DNA from: CAWALV01 sp963782965 | GTDB lineage: Bacteria > Actinomycetota > Actinomycetes > Acidothermales > Acidothermaceae | DNA: 64,000 nt | Reading direction: 5' to 3' | Assembly (NCBI GenBank): GCA_963782965.1 | Contig: CAWALV010000002.1 | Location: forward strand, 62,001-126,000 | Shown: piece after piece, positions 25,520 to 34,361 of the stretch | Numbering within the stretch: position 1 is the first letter of the stretch | Layout: each line of letters starts with the position of its first letter | The notes under the pieces: model-generated | Databases searched by the model: none | What the model was told of the DNA's origin: nothing | What the model saw: the letters and a program-made list of their open reading frames with translations, nothing else | Program-made: the position numbers and the translations under genes

Positions 25520-26149
25520 TCAGCTGGCGGTGGGTTCCGCGGGCGCGGCAACCCGGGTGACCGTCGCGGGCTCCTCGAGCTCGACCCGAGCGGGCGGCAC
25601 CGGCGGTTGCGCGGGAGGTTGCGCCTGCGGTTGCGTCGCTGTCACCGCTCGCTGCTTGGCGCCCGGCGTACGGATCGCGAAAGAGATGGCTTGCCGCTCC
25701 TCGGGCGAGAGCGCCTGGTCGCTGTCGCCACTCTTCACGCCCTTGGCGTAGCTGCGGGTCTCCGTGCGGGCGTGGATCGCAGTGATCACGAGGCCGTCGC
25801 CGGCGTCGTCGAGCAATGCAGCCGAAAACGACATGCGGCCGCCCATGTCGCGGAACGCGTCGTAGCGGACGACGGCAACGTGGCGGAGGGAGTCGGCGAC
25901 GTCGGTCCGCAACTCGGTGACGCGGCGCTGCACGGCCGAGAGCTCGGCCCGCAGCCGTGCCGTCTCCTCCACCTGACGCGCGGCCGCGGCCAGGAACGAC
26001 TCGCGGGTATCACCGCCCTGCAGGACGGCGTAGTCGCGACGCAGCCGGCGCAGCCGCAGATGGGAGAGCAACGCCAGCACGAGGCCGACCCCACCGGCGG
26101 CGGTTCCGATGATCGCCAGGAGATCGACGGTGAACGTGGTCAGTGACAC
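25520..26149 (-). CDS. DUF4446 membrane-anchored protein
   Basis: A 209-residue protein with an N-terminal membrane helix (LLAIIGTAAGGVGLVLALLS). A basic LRLRRLRRDY stretch and a coiled coil (about residues 50-90) follow. The DUF4446 core is HVAVVRYDAFRDMGGRMSFS, then GLVITAIHARTETRSYAKGV. The Pro/Gln-rich tail is variable. Function unknown; the conserved core is widespread in Gram-positive bacteria. The gene lies upstream of serS on the same strand, separated by 86 bases. Confidence 0.8.
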   Translation of the reverse strand: MSLTTFTVDLLAIIGTAAGGVGLVLALLSHLRLRRLRRDYAVLQGGDTRESFLAAAARQVEETARLRAELSAVQRRVTELRTDVADSLRHVAVVRYDAFRDMGGRMSFSAALLDDAGDGLVITAIHARTETRSYAKGVKSGDSDQALSPEERQAISFAIRTPGAKQRAVTATQPQAQPPAQPPVPPARVELEEPATVTRVAAPAEPTAS

Positions 26150-26200
26150 GGCCGCAAGCCTAACCCCCGCGCCCGAAGCGGCTGGCCCGGTTCGCCAGAC

Positions 26201-26737
26201 TCAGCTCGATCCGATTCGGGAGAAGAAGGTCATCGACCCGATCACCGAACCGTCGGCCGCGTGCAACGGCGCCGCGACGGCGTCGAGGGTGACCGTGAGT
26301 TCGTCGCTTCGGCGCAGCCGCATCAGGCCGCGGCTGAGCACATCGGCCTGCACGGCTTGGATCGGCGGAACGGTCCCCGTGTCGTTGACCGGCTCGGCTG
26401 CGCTCGAGAAGTCGACGAGCACGAACACGTCGCCGACCAAGCGGCGTCCGACCACGTTTGCGGCCTGCTCGTTGACCAGAGCGGCCGCGGACGACGACAG
26501 GCCCGCGACCCGGCCGTCGCGGTCCAGCACGAGGCAGGCATCGGCCGAGGTCGACACCACCGTCACCCAGGCCCGCAGCGCTTCTCGCAGCGGCGCGAGT
26601 TCGGGTGACGGCCGCTGCACGAGGGGAATGAGGAGGTACGACATCGTGTCTAGGGCGGGCCCGGACGGCGAACCCGATGCGGCTGCACCATTCGCGGACT
26701 CGGTCGTCGACAAGGCGACGACACCGGACTCTGCCAC
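26201..26737 (-). CDS. PAS-domain-like protein
   Basis: A 178-residue protein. After a low-complexity start comes a segment MSYLLIPLVQRPSPELAPLR, then a probable PAS fold (STSADACLVLDRDGRVAGLS, ALVNEQAANVVGRRLVG, a beta-rich segment and AAPLHAADGSVIGSMTFFS). No kinase, cyclase or DNA-binding domain is attached, so it would be a stand-alone sensor. I place the start at the GTG at 26737, with a TTG at 26758 or the ATG of MSYLL as alternatives. It is 28 bases or less from the GT87 stop and probably co-transcribed. Confidence 0.6.
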   Translation of the reverse strand: MAESGVVALSTTESANGAAASGSPSGPALDTMSYLLIPLVQRPSPELAPLREALRAWVTVVSTSADACLVLDRDGRVAGLSSSAAALVNEQAANVVGRRLVGDVFVLVDFSSAAEPVNDTGTVPPIQAVQADVLSRGLMRLRRSDELTVTLDAVAAPLHAADGSVIGSMTFFSRIGSS

Positions 26738-26764
26738 CCCACCCCCAGAACTGAACAATAGGGT

Positions 26765-28099
26765 CTAGCGTGACACGTCTTCAGGCCGGGAAGCATCGGG
26801 CATCCGGACCTTTTGCCGTGCGTCCATCTGGCTCATGAGCCATACGGCGAACAGAGCAGCGAGACCGAACCCGCCTTGCACAATTTGGTCGGGATAGCGA
26901 AAAAACCAATGATGTGCGTTGAGCCTGCCGCCCCACCACGGAACTTCGAGCATGAAGAAAACGGTGAGCGCGAGAGCATACGCCGTTCGGCGGACATCGC
27001 GCCCGGTACCGAGAACGGCACCGATCGCGATGGGGACGAAGCCGGCGAGATGGTGGATCCACGAAACGGGGGAAATGAGCACGGAGAGCAGGCCGACTAT
27101 CGCGACCGCGCGAACCTCTGCTCCTGCAAGCGACGCCGACCTCGCCCATCGGTAGCCGAAGAAGGCGACGATGCAGGAAGCGACGACCCACAGCGCGAGC
27201 CCACCGGCGCCAGGCGACAGCCGAGCAGCGATCCCGCGCAACGACTGATTCGACGTGTTCGCGACGTTTCCGATGCGGCTGCTGTCGAACACGTAATGCG
27301 TCCAGTACGCCTTGCTGGCGCCGGGCAGCACGATCGCGGTCGCCGCCGTCAAGCCGACGAACCAGGCCGTCGCGACCACGGCGGCACGTCGTCGTCCAGT
27401 CAGCCAGAGGTAGGGAATGAACGCGGCGGGCACGAGTTTGATCGCCGTGGCGAGCCCAAGCATGAGGCCACGCGGCCACCTCGTCTTCGGCAGCACGCAG
27501 TCGAGCAGGGTGAGACCGGCCAGGAAGATGCCGACCTGACCGAACCGGAAGCAGTCGCGAACCGGAAGCAGCCACGCAATCACGTCGATGAGCACGGCCA
27601 CGACCAGCGGCCTGGACACGGGCGAGAACCGCCGGACGAACGGCCGGAACGCGACGAGCACGATCCAGCACAGGACGCCGAACGACGCCAGGGTCCACAG
27701 CCAGTCAGCGGCTTGCGGCGAGACCGCGGCCAAGGGCAGCGCCACCACCGCAGAAAACGGCGGATAGGTGAAGGGCAGCAATTGCGGCACAGGAGTCAGA
27801 TAGCCGTACAGAGAACGGCCGTGCACCAACGACTGCCCTGCGGCCCGGTACACGGCAAGGTCGACCATGCGCAGATCGGCTTTGGCGTACAACCGAAACC
27901 ACAGCATCGGGCCGACCACCCCGACGACGAGCAGGATTGCGAGCGCGGTCGTCAGCGGCGCGCGCCGCGCACCGTGCAGCCCCCGGCGAAGCATCCCCGG
28001 CCCGTGCCACAGGTGATCCCTACCGGCACGCCGGGCAACCGAGCCCGAGCCCGAACCGGCGCCCGACGAGACGACATCGAGCCGTTCGAAGTCGTCCAC
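26765..28099 (-). CDS. GT87 family mannosyltransferase-like membrane protein (DUF2029)
   Basis: A 444-residue polytopic glycosyltransferase of the GT-C class, using a polyprenyl-phosphate sugar donor at the outer face. The first extracytoplasmic loop carries the acidic motif in ADLRMVDLAVYRAAGQSLVH, followed by SLYGYLTPVPQLLPFTYPP. About ten hydrophobic helices follow, with LMLGLATAIKLVPAAFIPYL and a SWIHHLAGF segment typical of the family. PimE and other mycobacterial alpha-1,2-mannosyltransferases belong here, so a role in phosphatidylinositol mannoside or lipomannan assembly is plausible. The GTG at 28099 is the start. Confidence 0.82.
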   Translation of the reverse strand: MDDFERLDVVSSGAGSGSGSVARRAGRDHLWHGPGMLRRGLHGARRAPLTTALAILLVVGVVGPMLWFRLYAKADLRMVDLAVYRAAGQSLVHGRSLYGYLTPVPQLLPFTYPPFSAVVALPLAAVSPQAADWLWTLASFGVLCWIVLVAFRPFVRRFSPVSRPLVVAVLIDVIAWLLPVRDCFRFGQVGIFLAGLTLLDCVLPKTRWPRGLMLGLATAIKLVPAAFIPYLWLTGRRRAAVVATAWFVGLTAATAIVLPGASKAYWTHYVFDSSRIGNVANTSNQSLRGIAARLSPGAGGLALWVVASCIVAFFGYRWARSASLAGAEVRAVAIVGLLSVLISPVSWIHHLAGFVPIAIGAVLGTGRDVRRTAYALALTVFFMLEVPWWGGRLNAHHWFFRYPDQIVQGGFGLAALFAVWLMSQMDARQKVRMPDASRPEDVSR

Positions 28100-28480
28100 A
28101 CCGGCCCCTCGTCGTCGCGCTGTCGCCGAGTCCTGATCCTGTCGCTCAGCCCGATCAGTCTAGGAATGTCACGGATGCGGCGAGTCGCCGCGTGCTTCAG
28201 GCAATGACCGCGGCGGTGGCGATGGCGATGAAGACGAAGGGGACGCCGACGAGGCCGGGCGGGGGTCGAGTGGCTCTGAGAAGGCGCTCCATGGGAGTTC
28301 GAGAAGCACGCCTTCGAAAGATGGAGGCTCGGGTGCCGCCGACGGGGGATGCAGCGGCACCCGAGCGATCGAAACCATACAGCCTCGTGTAGGCCCGCCC
28401 AAGCAATTGCACGAAAGTCGTCGCGGGGCTGTTGCAGCGGTCTCGACGAACGAGTCTTGGCATGGTGTTGCCGGGTCAAA
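28100..28480. other. 381-bp intergenic stretch with stacked hairpins
   Basis: No convincing gene. It holds a 13-bp perfect stem at 28327-28366 and a weaker nested inverted repeat at 28280-28315 (GAAGGCG / CGCCTTC around CTCCATGGGAG). A short minus-strand frame ending at 28197 encodes a hydrophobic peptide (GLVGVPFVFIAIATAAVIA), but no ribosome site supports it. Confidence 0.6.
28327..28366. terminator. 13-bp perfect stem hairpin, terminator-like
   Basis: GCTCGGGTGCCGC (28327-28339) pairs exactly with GCGGCACCCGAGC (28354-28366) across a 14-base loop. It lies downstream of the minus-strand ATPase gene and upstream of the GT87 gene, so it probably separates the two transcripts. Confidence 0.65.
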
Positions 28481-28879
28481 TCACGCGTTCGCCCGCCTCT
28501 GCTCGGGCACCGGAATCACGGCCCACACGGTGGTTCGGCCGGCGACGCGGTCGACTCCCCAGCCCGATGTGAGCTGCGCCACGATCGAGAGTCCGCGACC
28601 CCACGTCGCCGTTGGTGGCGCGACTCGCATTGCCGGTACCGACGGCCCGCCACCATCGGTGACCGTGATTTCGACGCCGCGTTCGCCGATCGCCCATTGC
28701 ACCGCGACCTTCCCGTCTTCCAGGCCGCTGCCGTGGCGGACCGCGTTGCAGACCAGCTCGCTGGCGACAATGGCCGCTTCTTCCCGGGTCTCGGCCGGCA
28801 GCGACGCGAGGTCGCGGCGCAACAGCTTCCTCACCCGAGCGACGCTTGCGGGAGCCGACGGCACCCGGACATAACTCAC
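28481..28879 (-). CDS. RsbW-like anti-sigma/ATP-binding protein
   Basis: A 132-residue GHKL ATPase domain standing alone. Conserved boxes are EEAAIVASELVCNAVRHG (N box with Glu-Leu-x-x-Asn-Ala), VEITVTDGG (G1), TWGRGLSIVAQL (G2) and TTVWAVIPV at the end. Such domains phosphorylate anti-anti-sigma factors or hold stress sigma factors; no sigma or STAS gene is adjacent. The GTG at 28879 follows GGTGGAGGTG. Longer readings upstream are Gly/Arg-rich and unlikely. Confidence 0.8.
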   Translation of the reverse strand: MSYVRVPSAPASVARVRKLLRRDLASLPAETREEAAIVASELVCNAVRHGSGLEDGKVAVQWAIGERGVEITVTDGGGPSVPAMRVAPPTATWGRGLSIVAQLTSGWGVDRVAGRTTVWAVIPVPEQRRANA

Positions 28880-29102
28880 AACACCTCCACCACCCCCATG
28901 GGAGCGGCCAGACCCTCGCCAGCTCGGAGCGTCGGGTCGGCCGCGCCGGCCGCGCTCCTTCGCCCCTGCCGCAGACGCGCGGGAGCCCGCCGGCACAAGT
29001 GCGCTGCCTGCATGCCCCGTTTCGCGCCGTACAAACGCGCCATTAGGCTCGGTGCATCCACGCCGCCCAGGTTGCGGTCATTTCCTCCTGCTGGGGTCCG
29101 CC

Positions 29103-29426
29103 ATGCTGATCGTCACGACGAACGACCTTCCCGGGTACCGGATCGATGAGGTGCTCGGCGAAATCTGGGGACTCACCGTCCGGTCCCGCAACGCGTTCAG
29201 CCAGGTCGGTGCCGGCCTGAAGTCGTTGATCGGCGGTGAGCTGCGCGGGATGACGCAGGCGCTCGTCGAGAGCCGCAACCAGGCGATGCAACGGCTGATC
29301 GAGGAAGCGACGGCGCGTGGCGCCAACGCCGTGCTGGCGATGCGGTTCGACACGTCAGAACTCGGCCAGGTGTGGACCGAAATCTGCGCATACGGCACGG
29401 CGGTTCGCGCCACGCGGTTGCAGTAG
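29103..29426 (+). CDS. YbjQ/UPF0145 heavy-metal-binding-like protein
   Basis: A 107-residue protein of the YbjQ (DUF74) family, which forms pentameric beta-rich rings. It shows MLIVTTNDLPGYRIDEVLG, GLTVRSRNAFSQVGAGLKSL, ESRNQAMQRLIEEATARGAN and AVLAMRFDTSE. The metal-binding label in databases is not proven, and no Cys/His cluster stands out. The ATG at 29103 is preferred over upstream in-frame codons because the conserved block begins exactly there. Convergent with the Fpg gene. Confidence 0.85.
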   Translation: MLIVTTNDLPGYRIDEVLGEIWGLTVRSRNAFSQVGAGLKSLIGGELRGMTQALVESRNQAMQRLIEEATARGANAVLAMRFDTSELGQVWTEICAYGTAVRATRLQ

Positions 29427-29444
29427 AGCGCGGCGCGTCCGGCA

Positions 29445-30317
29445 CTACTTCAGCAAGCGCGACAACCGCCGGTCGGCGAGGGGCTTGCCGCCCGTCTGGC
29501 ACGTCGGGCAGTACTGAAGCGAGGAGTCCGCGAACGACACCTCGCGCACCGTGTCGCCGCACACCGGGCACGGCTGCCCGGTTCGGCCGTGCACCCGAAG
29601 GTTCGCCTTCTTCTCGGCCTTCAACTCGCCGGCGTCGAGTTCGGCCGCCCGCGCGACGGCGTCCTGCAAGGTCGTACGCATGGCCACGTAGAGCGCTGCG
29701 ACGTCGTCCGCAGAGAGGGAGTTGGCGATGCGGAACGGCGACATCCTCGCGGCGTGCAGAATCTCGTCGCTGTAGGCGTTGCCGATACCGGCGAGCACCG
29801 ACTGGTCGCGAAGGAGCCCTTTGATCTGGGTCCGGCGGCTGTGTAACACACGATCAAGCGCGTCGACGTCGAACCGTGGGTCGAGCGGGTCGGGCCCGAG
29901 CCGCGCGATGCCCTCGATCGCCCGCGGATCGGTCACGACGTACACCGCAAGACGCTTTTGCGTGCCGGCTTCCGTCAGGTCGAAGCCGCTCTCGTCGTCG
30001 AACCGGACCCTCAGCGCGATCGGGCTCTTCCCCGGCCGGATCGGCGTGCTCGCCAGTTCGGGCCGCCAGCGCAGCCATCCAGCGCGCGCCAAGTGCGTGA
30101 CGAGATGGATGCCGCCCCCACGGCCCGCTGTCTCGAGATCGAGAAACTTCCCGAAGCGGTTGATCCCCGTGATCGCAGCGCCGTGCAAGGCGTGGATCGG
30201 CGGGTCGAAGGTCTTCAGCGCATGGATGGCCCCGACGTCGATCCGCTCGATCACCCGCCCCACAGTGCGTACGCGCAAGAAGCCGGCAAGGGCCTCTACT
30301 TCGGGAAGTTCCGGCAC
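29445..30317 (-). CDS. Fpg/Nei-family DNA glycosylase
   Basis: A 290-residue base-excision repair glycosylase/AP lyase. The mature N-terminus PELPEVE supplies the catalytic Pro and Glu. The helix-two-turn-helix reads IKGLLRDQSVLAGIGNAYSD, and the C-terminal zinc finger is formed by CPVCG and CPTC, ending GGKPLADRRLSRLLK. Full length. The finger and the spacing suit the actinobacterial Fpg2/Nei-like branch; whether it prefers 8-oxoG or oxidised pyrimidines cannot be told from sequence. The GTG at 30317 is the start. Confidence 0.9.
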   Translation of the reverse strand: MPELPEVEALAGFLRVRTVGRVIERIDVGAIHALKTFDPPIHALHGAAITGINRFGKFLDLETAGRGGGIHLVTHLARAGWLRWRPELASTPIRPGKSPIALRVRFDDESGFDLTEAGTQKRLAVYVVTDPRAIEGIARLGPDPLDPRFDVDALDRVLHSRRTQIKGLLRDQSVLAGIGNAYSDEILHAARMSPFRIANSLSADDVAALYVAMRTTLQDAVARAAELDAGELKAEKKANLRVHGRTGQPCPVCGDTVREVSFADSSLQYCPTCQTGGKPLADRRLSRLLK

Positions 30318-30392
30318 GTCTTCGATGATGCCGCACCGGTGCCCCGCTGCGCCCCGCTCGCCGGCCGTTTCCCGAGCGAGGGCAGGGAGGGG

Positions 30393-30938
30393 TCAGTGGG
30401 TCAGGACCGCGCGACCCCGAGCGCGGGTCGCTGTGGCGCGAGCTTGCATCTCCCGACGGCGCGCGCGAGCGCGTTCCCGGGCCACGACCGCTGATCGCTT
30501 CGCTTCGCGCTTCGCCTGCTTGACCGGCTTACGGCTCGGCACGAGGCCGTGGATCAAGAGGTTCAGGCCGATGCCGAGCAGCCAGGAATCCTTGGCGAGT
30601 GCCGTGCCCTGACTCGTCGGCCGGATACCGTCCTCCTTCGTCATCCCTGGCGTCTTCAGGTAGAGCCCGACCAATCCGCCGGAGAACGCGGTCAGGCCGG
30701 CACCGGCGAGCCACGACGGCACGAACGGCATCAGGAGTGCGCCCCCGAGCGCGACTTCTCCCGCACCGAGCGCCTTGGTGAAGGTGTTCGGATCGAGGTT
30801 CTGGGTGAACGGGTACACCTGGCCGGCCATGCCGTGTATGCGCTTGGCCGCGTCGTCGTCGGCTGTGAGCTTGTTGATCCCTGAGTTGACGAGGAAGGCC
30901 CCGCTGACGAGGCGCGTCGGTATGTGGCTGATTCTCAT
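30393..30938 (-). CDS. DoxX family membrane protein
   Basis: A 181-residue inner-membrane protein with four helices: MRISHIPTRLVSGAFLVNSG, FTKALGAGEVALGGALLM, WLAGAGLTAFSGGLVGLYL and DSWLLGIGLNLLIHGL. A very basic tail (KQAKREAKRSAVVARERARA and further Arg) follows. DoxX proteins take part in redox and stress complexes, such as MRC in mycobacteria with SodA and a thiol oxidoreductase, but no such partner is adjacent. It lies in the same direction as the Fpg gene. Confidence 0.82.
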   Translation of the reverse strand: MRISHIPTRLVSGAFLVNSGINKLTADDDAAKRIHGMAGQVYPFTQNLDPNTFTKALGAGEVALGGALLMPFVPSWLAGAGLTAFSGGLVGLYLKTPGMTKEDGIRPTSQGTALAKDSWLLGIGLNLLIHGLVPSRKPVKQAKREAKRSAVVARERARARRREMQARATATRARGRAVLTH

Positions 30939-30982
30939 GCAGAGGTCTTACCCGCCCACACGCAAATGACAGCCCCGAGGCC

Positions 30983-33115
30983 CTACTTACCCGCCAGGTT
31001 CTTCAAGAAGGCCGCAGCGAGCGGCGCTGCCGTGGTGCCGCCGACGCCGTCCTGGGCGTATACCGCGAACGCGATGTCGCCCTGGTAACCGATCAACCAC
31101 GCGTGCGTCTTCGGCTTGGCGCCACCGCCGTACTCCGCCGTTCCCGTCTTGGCCATGACGGGAGCGCCCGGCACGTGCGCGAGCACCGGCGCAGTGCCGG
31201 CCGTCACCACCTCCCGCATCAGCGACCGCAGCTGCCGGATCGGCCCGGGCGGCAATGGCTTTGCTGACGGCGAGGCGGGGGCTGCGGACGACGCCGAGGC
31301 GGCCGTCGCGGGGGAGGCAGCGGGCGTCGCGGGGCCGCTCGCCACCCCGAGGGGACTGGAACAGTCGGCCGCTTTGCCGTTGAGCACCAGACGGGGCGGC
31401 AGGAAGCTCCCGCGCGCAACGCTCGTCGCTGCCACCGCCAGGCTGATCGGGCTCACCTGGGTATCGCCCTGCCCGAACGCCGTCGCCGCGAGATCGACCG
31501 GTTGCGCCGGTTGCGGCACCTGCCCGTGGAATGCAGGCGTGCCGACCGACCAGCAGGCGCCGATACCGAGTGCACGAGCGGCGTCGGGCAACGCCGAGCC
31601 GCCGACCTTGCTCGACAAGCCGATGAACGCCGTGTTGCAAGAGCGCGCGAAATCGGTGTGGAACGGCGGGTCGCCCAACTGCTCGCCTTCGAAGTTGTGG
31701 AAGGTCTTGCCCTGGACGACGACGATGGGTGGGCACGCGACGGGGGCGTTCACGTCGAGTCCGCGCTCCAGCAGAGCGAGCGTGGTCACCACCTTGAACG
31801 CGGAGCCGGGCGGCGTCTGTCCGAGCAGTGCGGTGTCGTAGCTGCCACCGGCCGGGCCGTTGGCGACAGCGAGGACCTTGCCCGTCGATACCTGGATCGC
31901 CACGAGGGCGGTCGGCTGATCGGTCACGGAACCGAGCGCCCCGTCGGCGGCCTCCTGGACCCGTTGGTCGAGCGTGGTTCGCAGCGCGCCGCCGTCCTTC
32001 GGGTCAAGGCTGATGATCGGTGTCGGCAACGGCGTGCTGCCGTTCGCAGACGGGTGCACGATGTCGATCCGGTATCCGGGCGTACCCGCGAGGAGGCCGT
32101 CGAACTCGCGCTGCAGGCCCGAGAGCCCGGCGACGTCACCGGCGACGTATCGGCCGCCCGACGAATCGACGATCTCCTTCGTCACCGGCCCCACCGTGCC
32201 GAGCAGGGCCCGGGCGAAATCGTGCGTCGGGCTGAGCTGCATGGTGTTGTGCTGCAGGACGACGCCGGGCACGGCGGTCACCGCATCGGCGACCTTCGCG
32301 TAGTCGCCCTGGCGCAACGTGATGACGTCGACGAACTGGTCAGCCTTGGCGGCCTTGATCCGAGCGAGCAATCCGGCCGCGTCGATGTGCAGGACGTCTC
32401 CGAGTTTCGACGCCGTTGCGGAAGCATCTGGCGTCTTCGACGGTTCGACCCCGATCGCGACGACCGGCTGGTCAGTGAACAACGGCTTGCCGGCGCCGTC
32501 GAGGATCGTCCCGCGATGAGCGGGGATTCCTGTGTAGCGCAGCGCGTCGCCCGCAGCCAACTTGGGCTGGACGACGGCGGGATCCCAACGCACCGACCAC
32601 TGATCGTTCGTGCGAAGCAGTTCGGCGCCGGTCCTGTACTTCCACTGCGACCCACCGGGCAGATGCCAGTCGATCTCGAGCACCGCCTGGTCGCCATTCG
32701 CGTTCCCCGGAAGCGGCTGCACGCCGGCGACGGTGGCCTGCACCGACACCGCGTGCAACCCCTTCGTGATCGAGTCGAAGGAAGCCTGCACGTCGGCGCC
32801 CGTTCGCGCCGGAGCCGCGGATCCCGCCGTCGCGGCGCCGCCAGCAGGAGGTGCGAACGGCACGCCGGAGAAGTCGTTGCTCTGCCAGGCTGCCGCGAAT
32901 TGCTGCGCCACGCGCTTGGCGTCTGCCGCGCTCGACGCCGCCGCCGCGCTGCCACCGGTCGACCCGCCGCCACTGCTGCGACTGTTCGACCACGGGTGCC
33001 ACACGTAGACCAGGACGGCTGCAACGGCGACCATCGAAGCCACGCTGAGTGCCAGATAGGTGCGCCACCTCGTGTTGCGGTAGCCGCCGTCGATGGGCGA
33101 CTGGCGGTAGGTCAT
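30983..33115 (-). CDS. class B penicillin-binding protein (PBP2a/PbpA-like with NTF2-like domain)
   Basis: A 710-residue bitopic transpeptidase cross-linking peptidoglycan. One N-terminal helix (LALSVASMVAVAAVLVYVW) is followed by an NTF2-like MecA_N domain (about 65-190), a dimerisation domain (about 195-370) and the transpeptidase domain. The catalytic triad motifs are Ser438 in PGSAFK, Ser492 in RSCN and Lys656 in AKTGTAEY. A Pro/Ala/Ser insertion of about 40 residues lies before KTG. The MecA-like N domain places it with the actinobacterial PBPs that have low beta-lactam affinity elsewhere, but resistance cannot be inferred. Confidence 0.92.
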   Translation of the reverse strand: MTYRQSPIDGGYRNTRWRTYLALSVASMVAVAAVLVYVWHPWSNSRSSGGGSTGGSAAAASSAADAKRVAQQFAAAWQSNDFSGVPFAPPAGGAATAGSAAPARTGADVQASFDSITKGLHAVSVQATVAGVQPLPGNANGDQAVLEIDWHLPGGSQWKYRTGAELLRTNDQWSVRWDPAVVQPKLAAGDALRYTGIPAHRGTILDGAGKPLFTDQPVVAIGVEPSKTPDASATASKLGDVLHIDAAGLLARIKAAKADQFVDVITLRQGDYAKVADAVTAVPGVVLQHNTMQLSPTHDFARALLGTVGPVTKEIVDSSGGRYVAGDVAGLSGLQREFDGLLAGTPGYRIDIVHPSANGSTPLPTPIISLDPKDGGALRTTLDQRVQEAADGALGSVTDQPTALVAIQVSTGKVLAVANGPAGGSYDTALLGQTPPGSAFKVVTTLALLERGLDVNAPVACPPIVVVQGKTFHNFEGEQLGDPPFHTDFARSCNTAFIGLSSKVGGSALPDAARALGIGACWSVGTPAFHGQVPQPAQPVDLAATAFGQGDTQVSPISLAVAATSVARGSFLPPRLVLNGKAADCSSPLGVASGPATPAASPATAASASSAAPASPSAKPLPPGPIRQLRSLMREVVTAGTAPVLAHVPGAPVMAKTGTAEYGGGAKPKTHAWLIGYQGDIAFAVYAQDGVGGTTAAPLAAAFLKNLAGK

Positions 33116-33248
33116 TGCGGTCCCCGTGTCCTTCGCGTCAGCTGCCGGCTACCGAACGTTCTCGTCGTTCGGCGTCCCGGAGTCTGAGCCTACGTGGCGA
33201 AGTCGCACGACGAGCGCAGCAGCCGCTGAGCCGGCCCGGCAAGTTCCG

Positions 33249-34361
33249 TCAGCCCCAAACCTCCTGCGCCGTCTCGGCAATGAGGCGAAGCTTGGCGACC
33301 TCCTCGTCGTAGGTCAGCGCATTGCCCTCGACGGTGGAGGAGAACCCGCACTGTGGCGACAGGCAAATCTGTTCGAGAGGCACGTACTTGCTTGCTTCGT
33401 CGATACGCCGCTTGAGGTCGTCCTTGCTCTCGAGTGCGCCACGCTTCGTGGTCACCAGGCCGAGCACGACCATCTTGTCCGGAGGAACGAACCGCAGCGG
33501 CGAGAAGTCGCCCGAGCGAGCGTCGTCGTACTCCAGGAAGAAGCCGTCGACCCCGAGCTGGGTGAAGAGGGCCTCGGCGACGAAGTCGTAGCCGCCGGAA
33601 GCGGTCCAGGAGGAACGGAAGTTGCCCCGGCACATGTGCGTCGTCACCCGCATGCCCGCAGGCTTGCGTTCGAGCACCGCGTTGATGTTGCGGATGTAGC
33701 GCTCGTGCAGGTGTTCGGAGTCGGCCCCTTGCGCCGCGATCATTTCTCGCTGCCGTGGGTCGTTGAGATAAGCGAGGCTGGTGTCATCGAGCTGAAGGTA
33801 GGTGACGCCCAGCTCACCGAGCCGTTGCACCTCCGTTGCGTATGCGACGACGAGGTCGGCCCAGAACTCCTCGAGATCGGGGTACACCGTTCGGTCGATC
33901 GCCGCCTGGCCTCCGCGGTAGTGGACCATGCTGGGTGACGGGATCGTGAGCTTCGGCGTGGCCGTCGTCACGTGTTCCTTCAAGAACGTGAACGCCTCGC
34001 CGAAGATGGTGTTCTCGAGCCGAACCCGATCGTGGACCTTCAGTGCAGCAGCCTCGAAGTCGAGGTTGCCCGACTCGTTTTCGAAGTGGACCGTGATCTT
34101 CTCGTCGGTGCGGGAGATTCCACCGAGCGCGTAGATGAAGTCCATGTGCCAGGAGGTGCGGCGGAACTCCCCATCAGTAGCCGATTGCAGGCCGACACCT
34201 TCCTGCATCGCGACGACGTCGCGAATCGCGGCGTCCTCCACCGCGCGTAACTCCTCGCCACTCAACCGGCCCGCTGCGTGTTCTTCGCGGGCTAGTAGCA
34301 GGCTCTTGGGGCGCAGCAGACTGCCGACGTGGTCGGCCCGAAAGGGCGGCTCGTTACGCAT
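33249..34361 (-). CDS. MetE-like zinc methyltransferase (cobalamin-independent methionine synthase C-terminal type)
   Basis: A 370-residue protein equivalent to the C-terminal catalytic half of MetE (YxjG type). Zinc and homocysteine ligands are visible: His242 and Cys244 (THMCRGNFR), Glu277 (FFLEYDD) and Cys338 (LSPQCGF). The start also fits the family (FRADHVGSLLRP). The ATG at 34361 follows GAGGAGAAGC and overlaps the pcaC stop by 8 bases, making it the last gene of the protocatechuate operon. That position is unusual for a methionine gene. It suggests handling of methyl groups released from methoxy-aromatics, but the reaction is inferred. Confidence 0.85.
   Translation of the reverse strand: MRNEPPFRADHVGSLLRPKSLLLAREEHAAGRLSGEELRAVEDAAIRDVVAMQEGVGLQSATDGEFRRTSWHMDFIYALGGISRTDEKITVHFENESGNLDFEAAALKVHDRVRLENTIFGEAFTFLKEHVTTATPKLTIPSPSMVHYRGGQAAIDRTVYPDLEEFWADLVVAYATEVQRLGELGVTYLQLDDTSLAYLNDPRQREMIAAQGADSEHLHERYIRNINAVLERKPAGMRVTTHMCRGNFRSSWTASGGYDFVAEALFTQLGVDGFFLEYDDARSGDFSPLRFVPPDKMVVLGLVTTKRGALESKDDLKRRIDEASKYVPLEQICLSPQCGFSSTVEGNALTYDEEVAKLRLIAETAQEVWG

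Noticed and set aside
26813..28207. A 464-codon plus-strand frame
   Set aside because: It is the shadow of the GT87 gene; hydrophilic, low-complexity translation with no domain.
28197..28463. An 88-codon minus-strand gene ending in a hydrophobic helix
   Set aside because: It runs through two strong hairpins and has no ribosome site.
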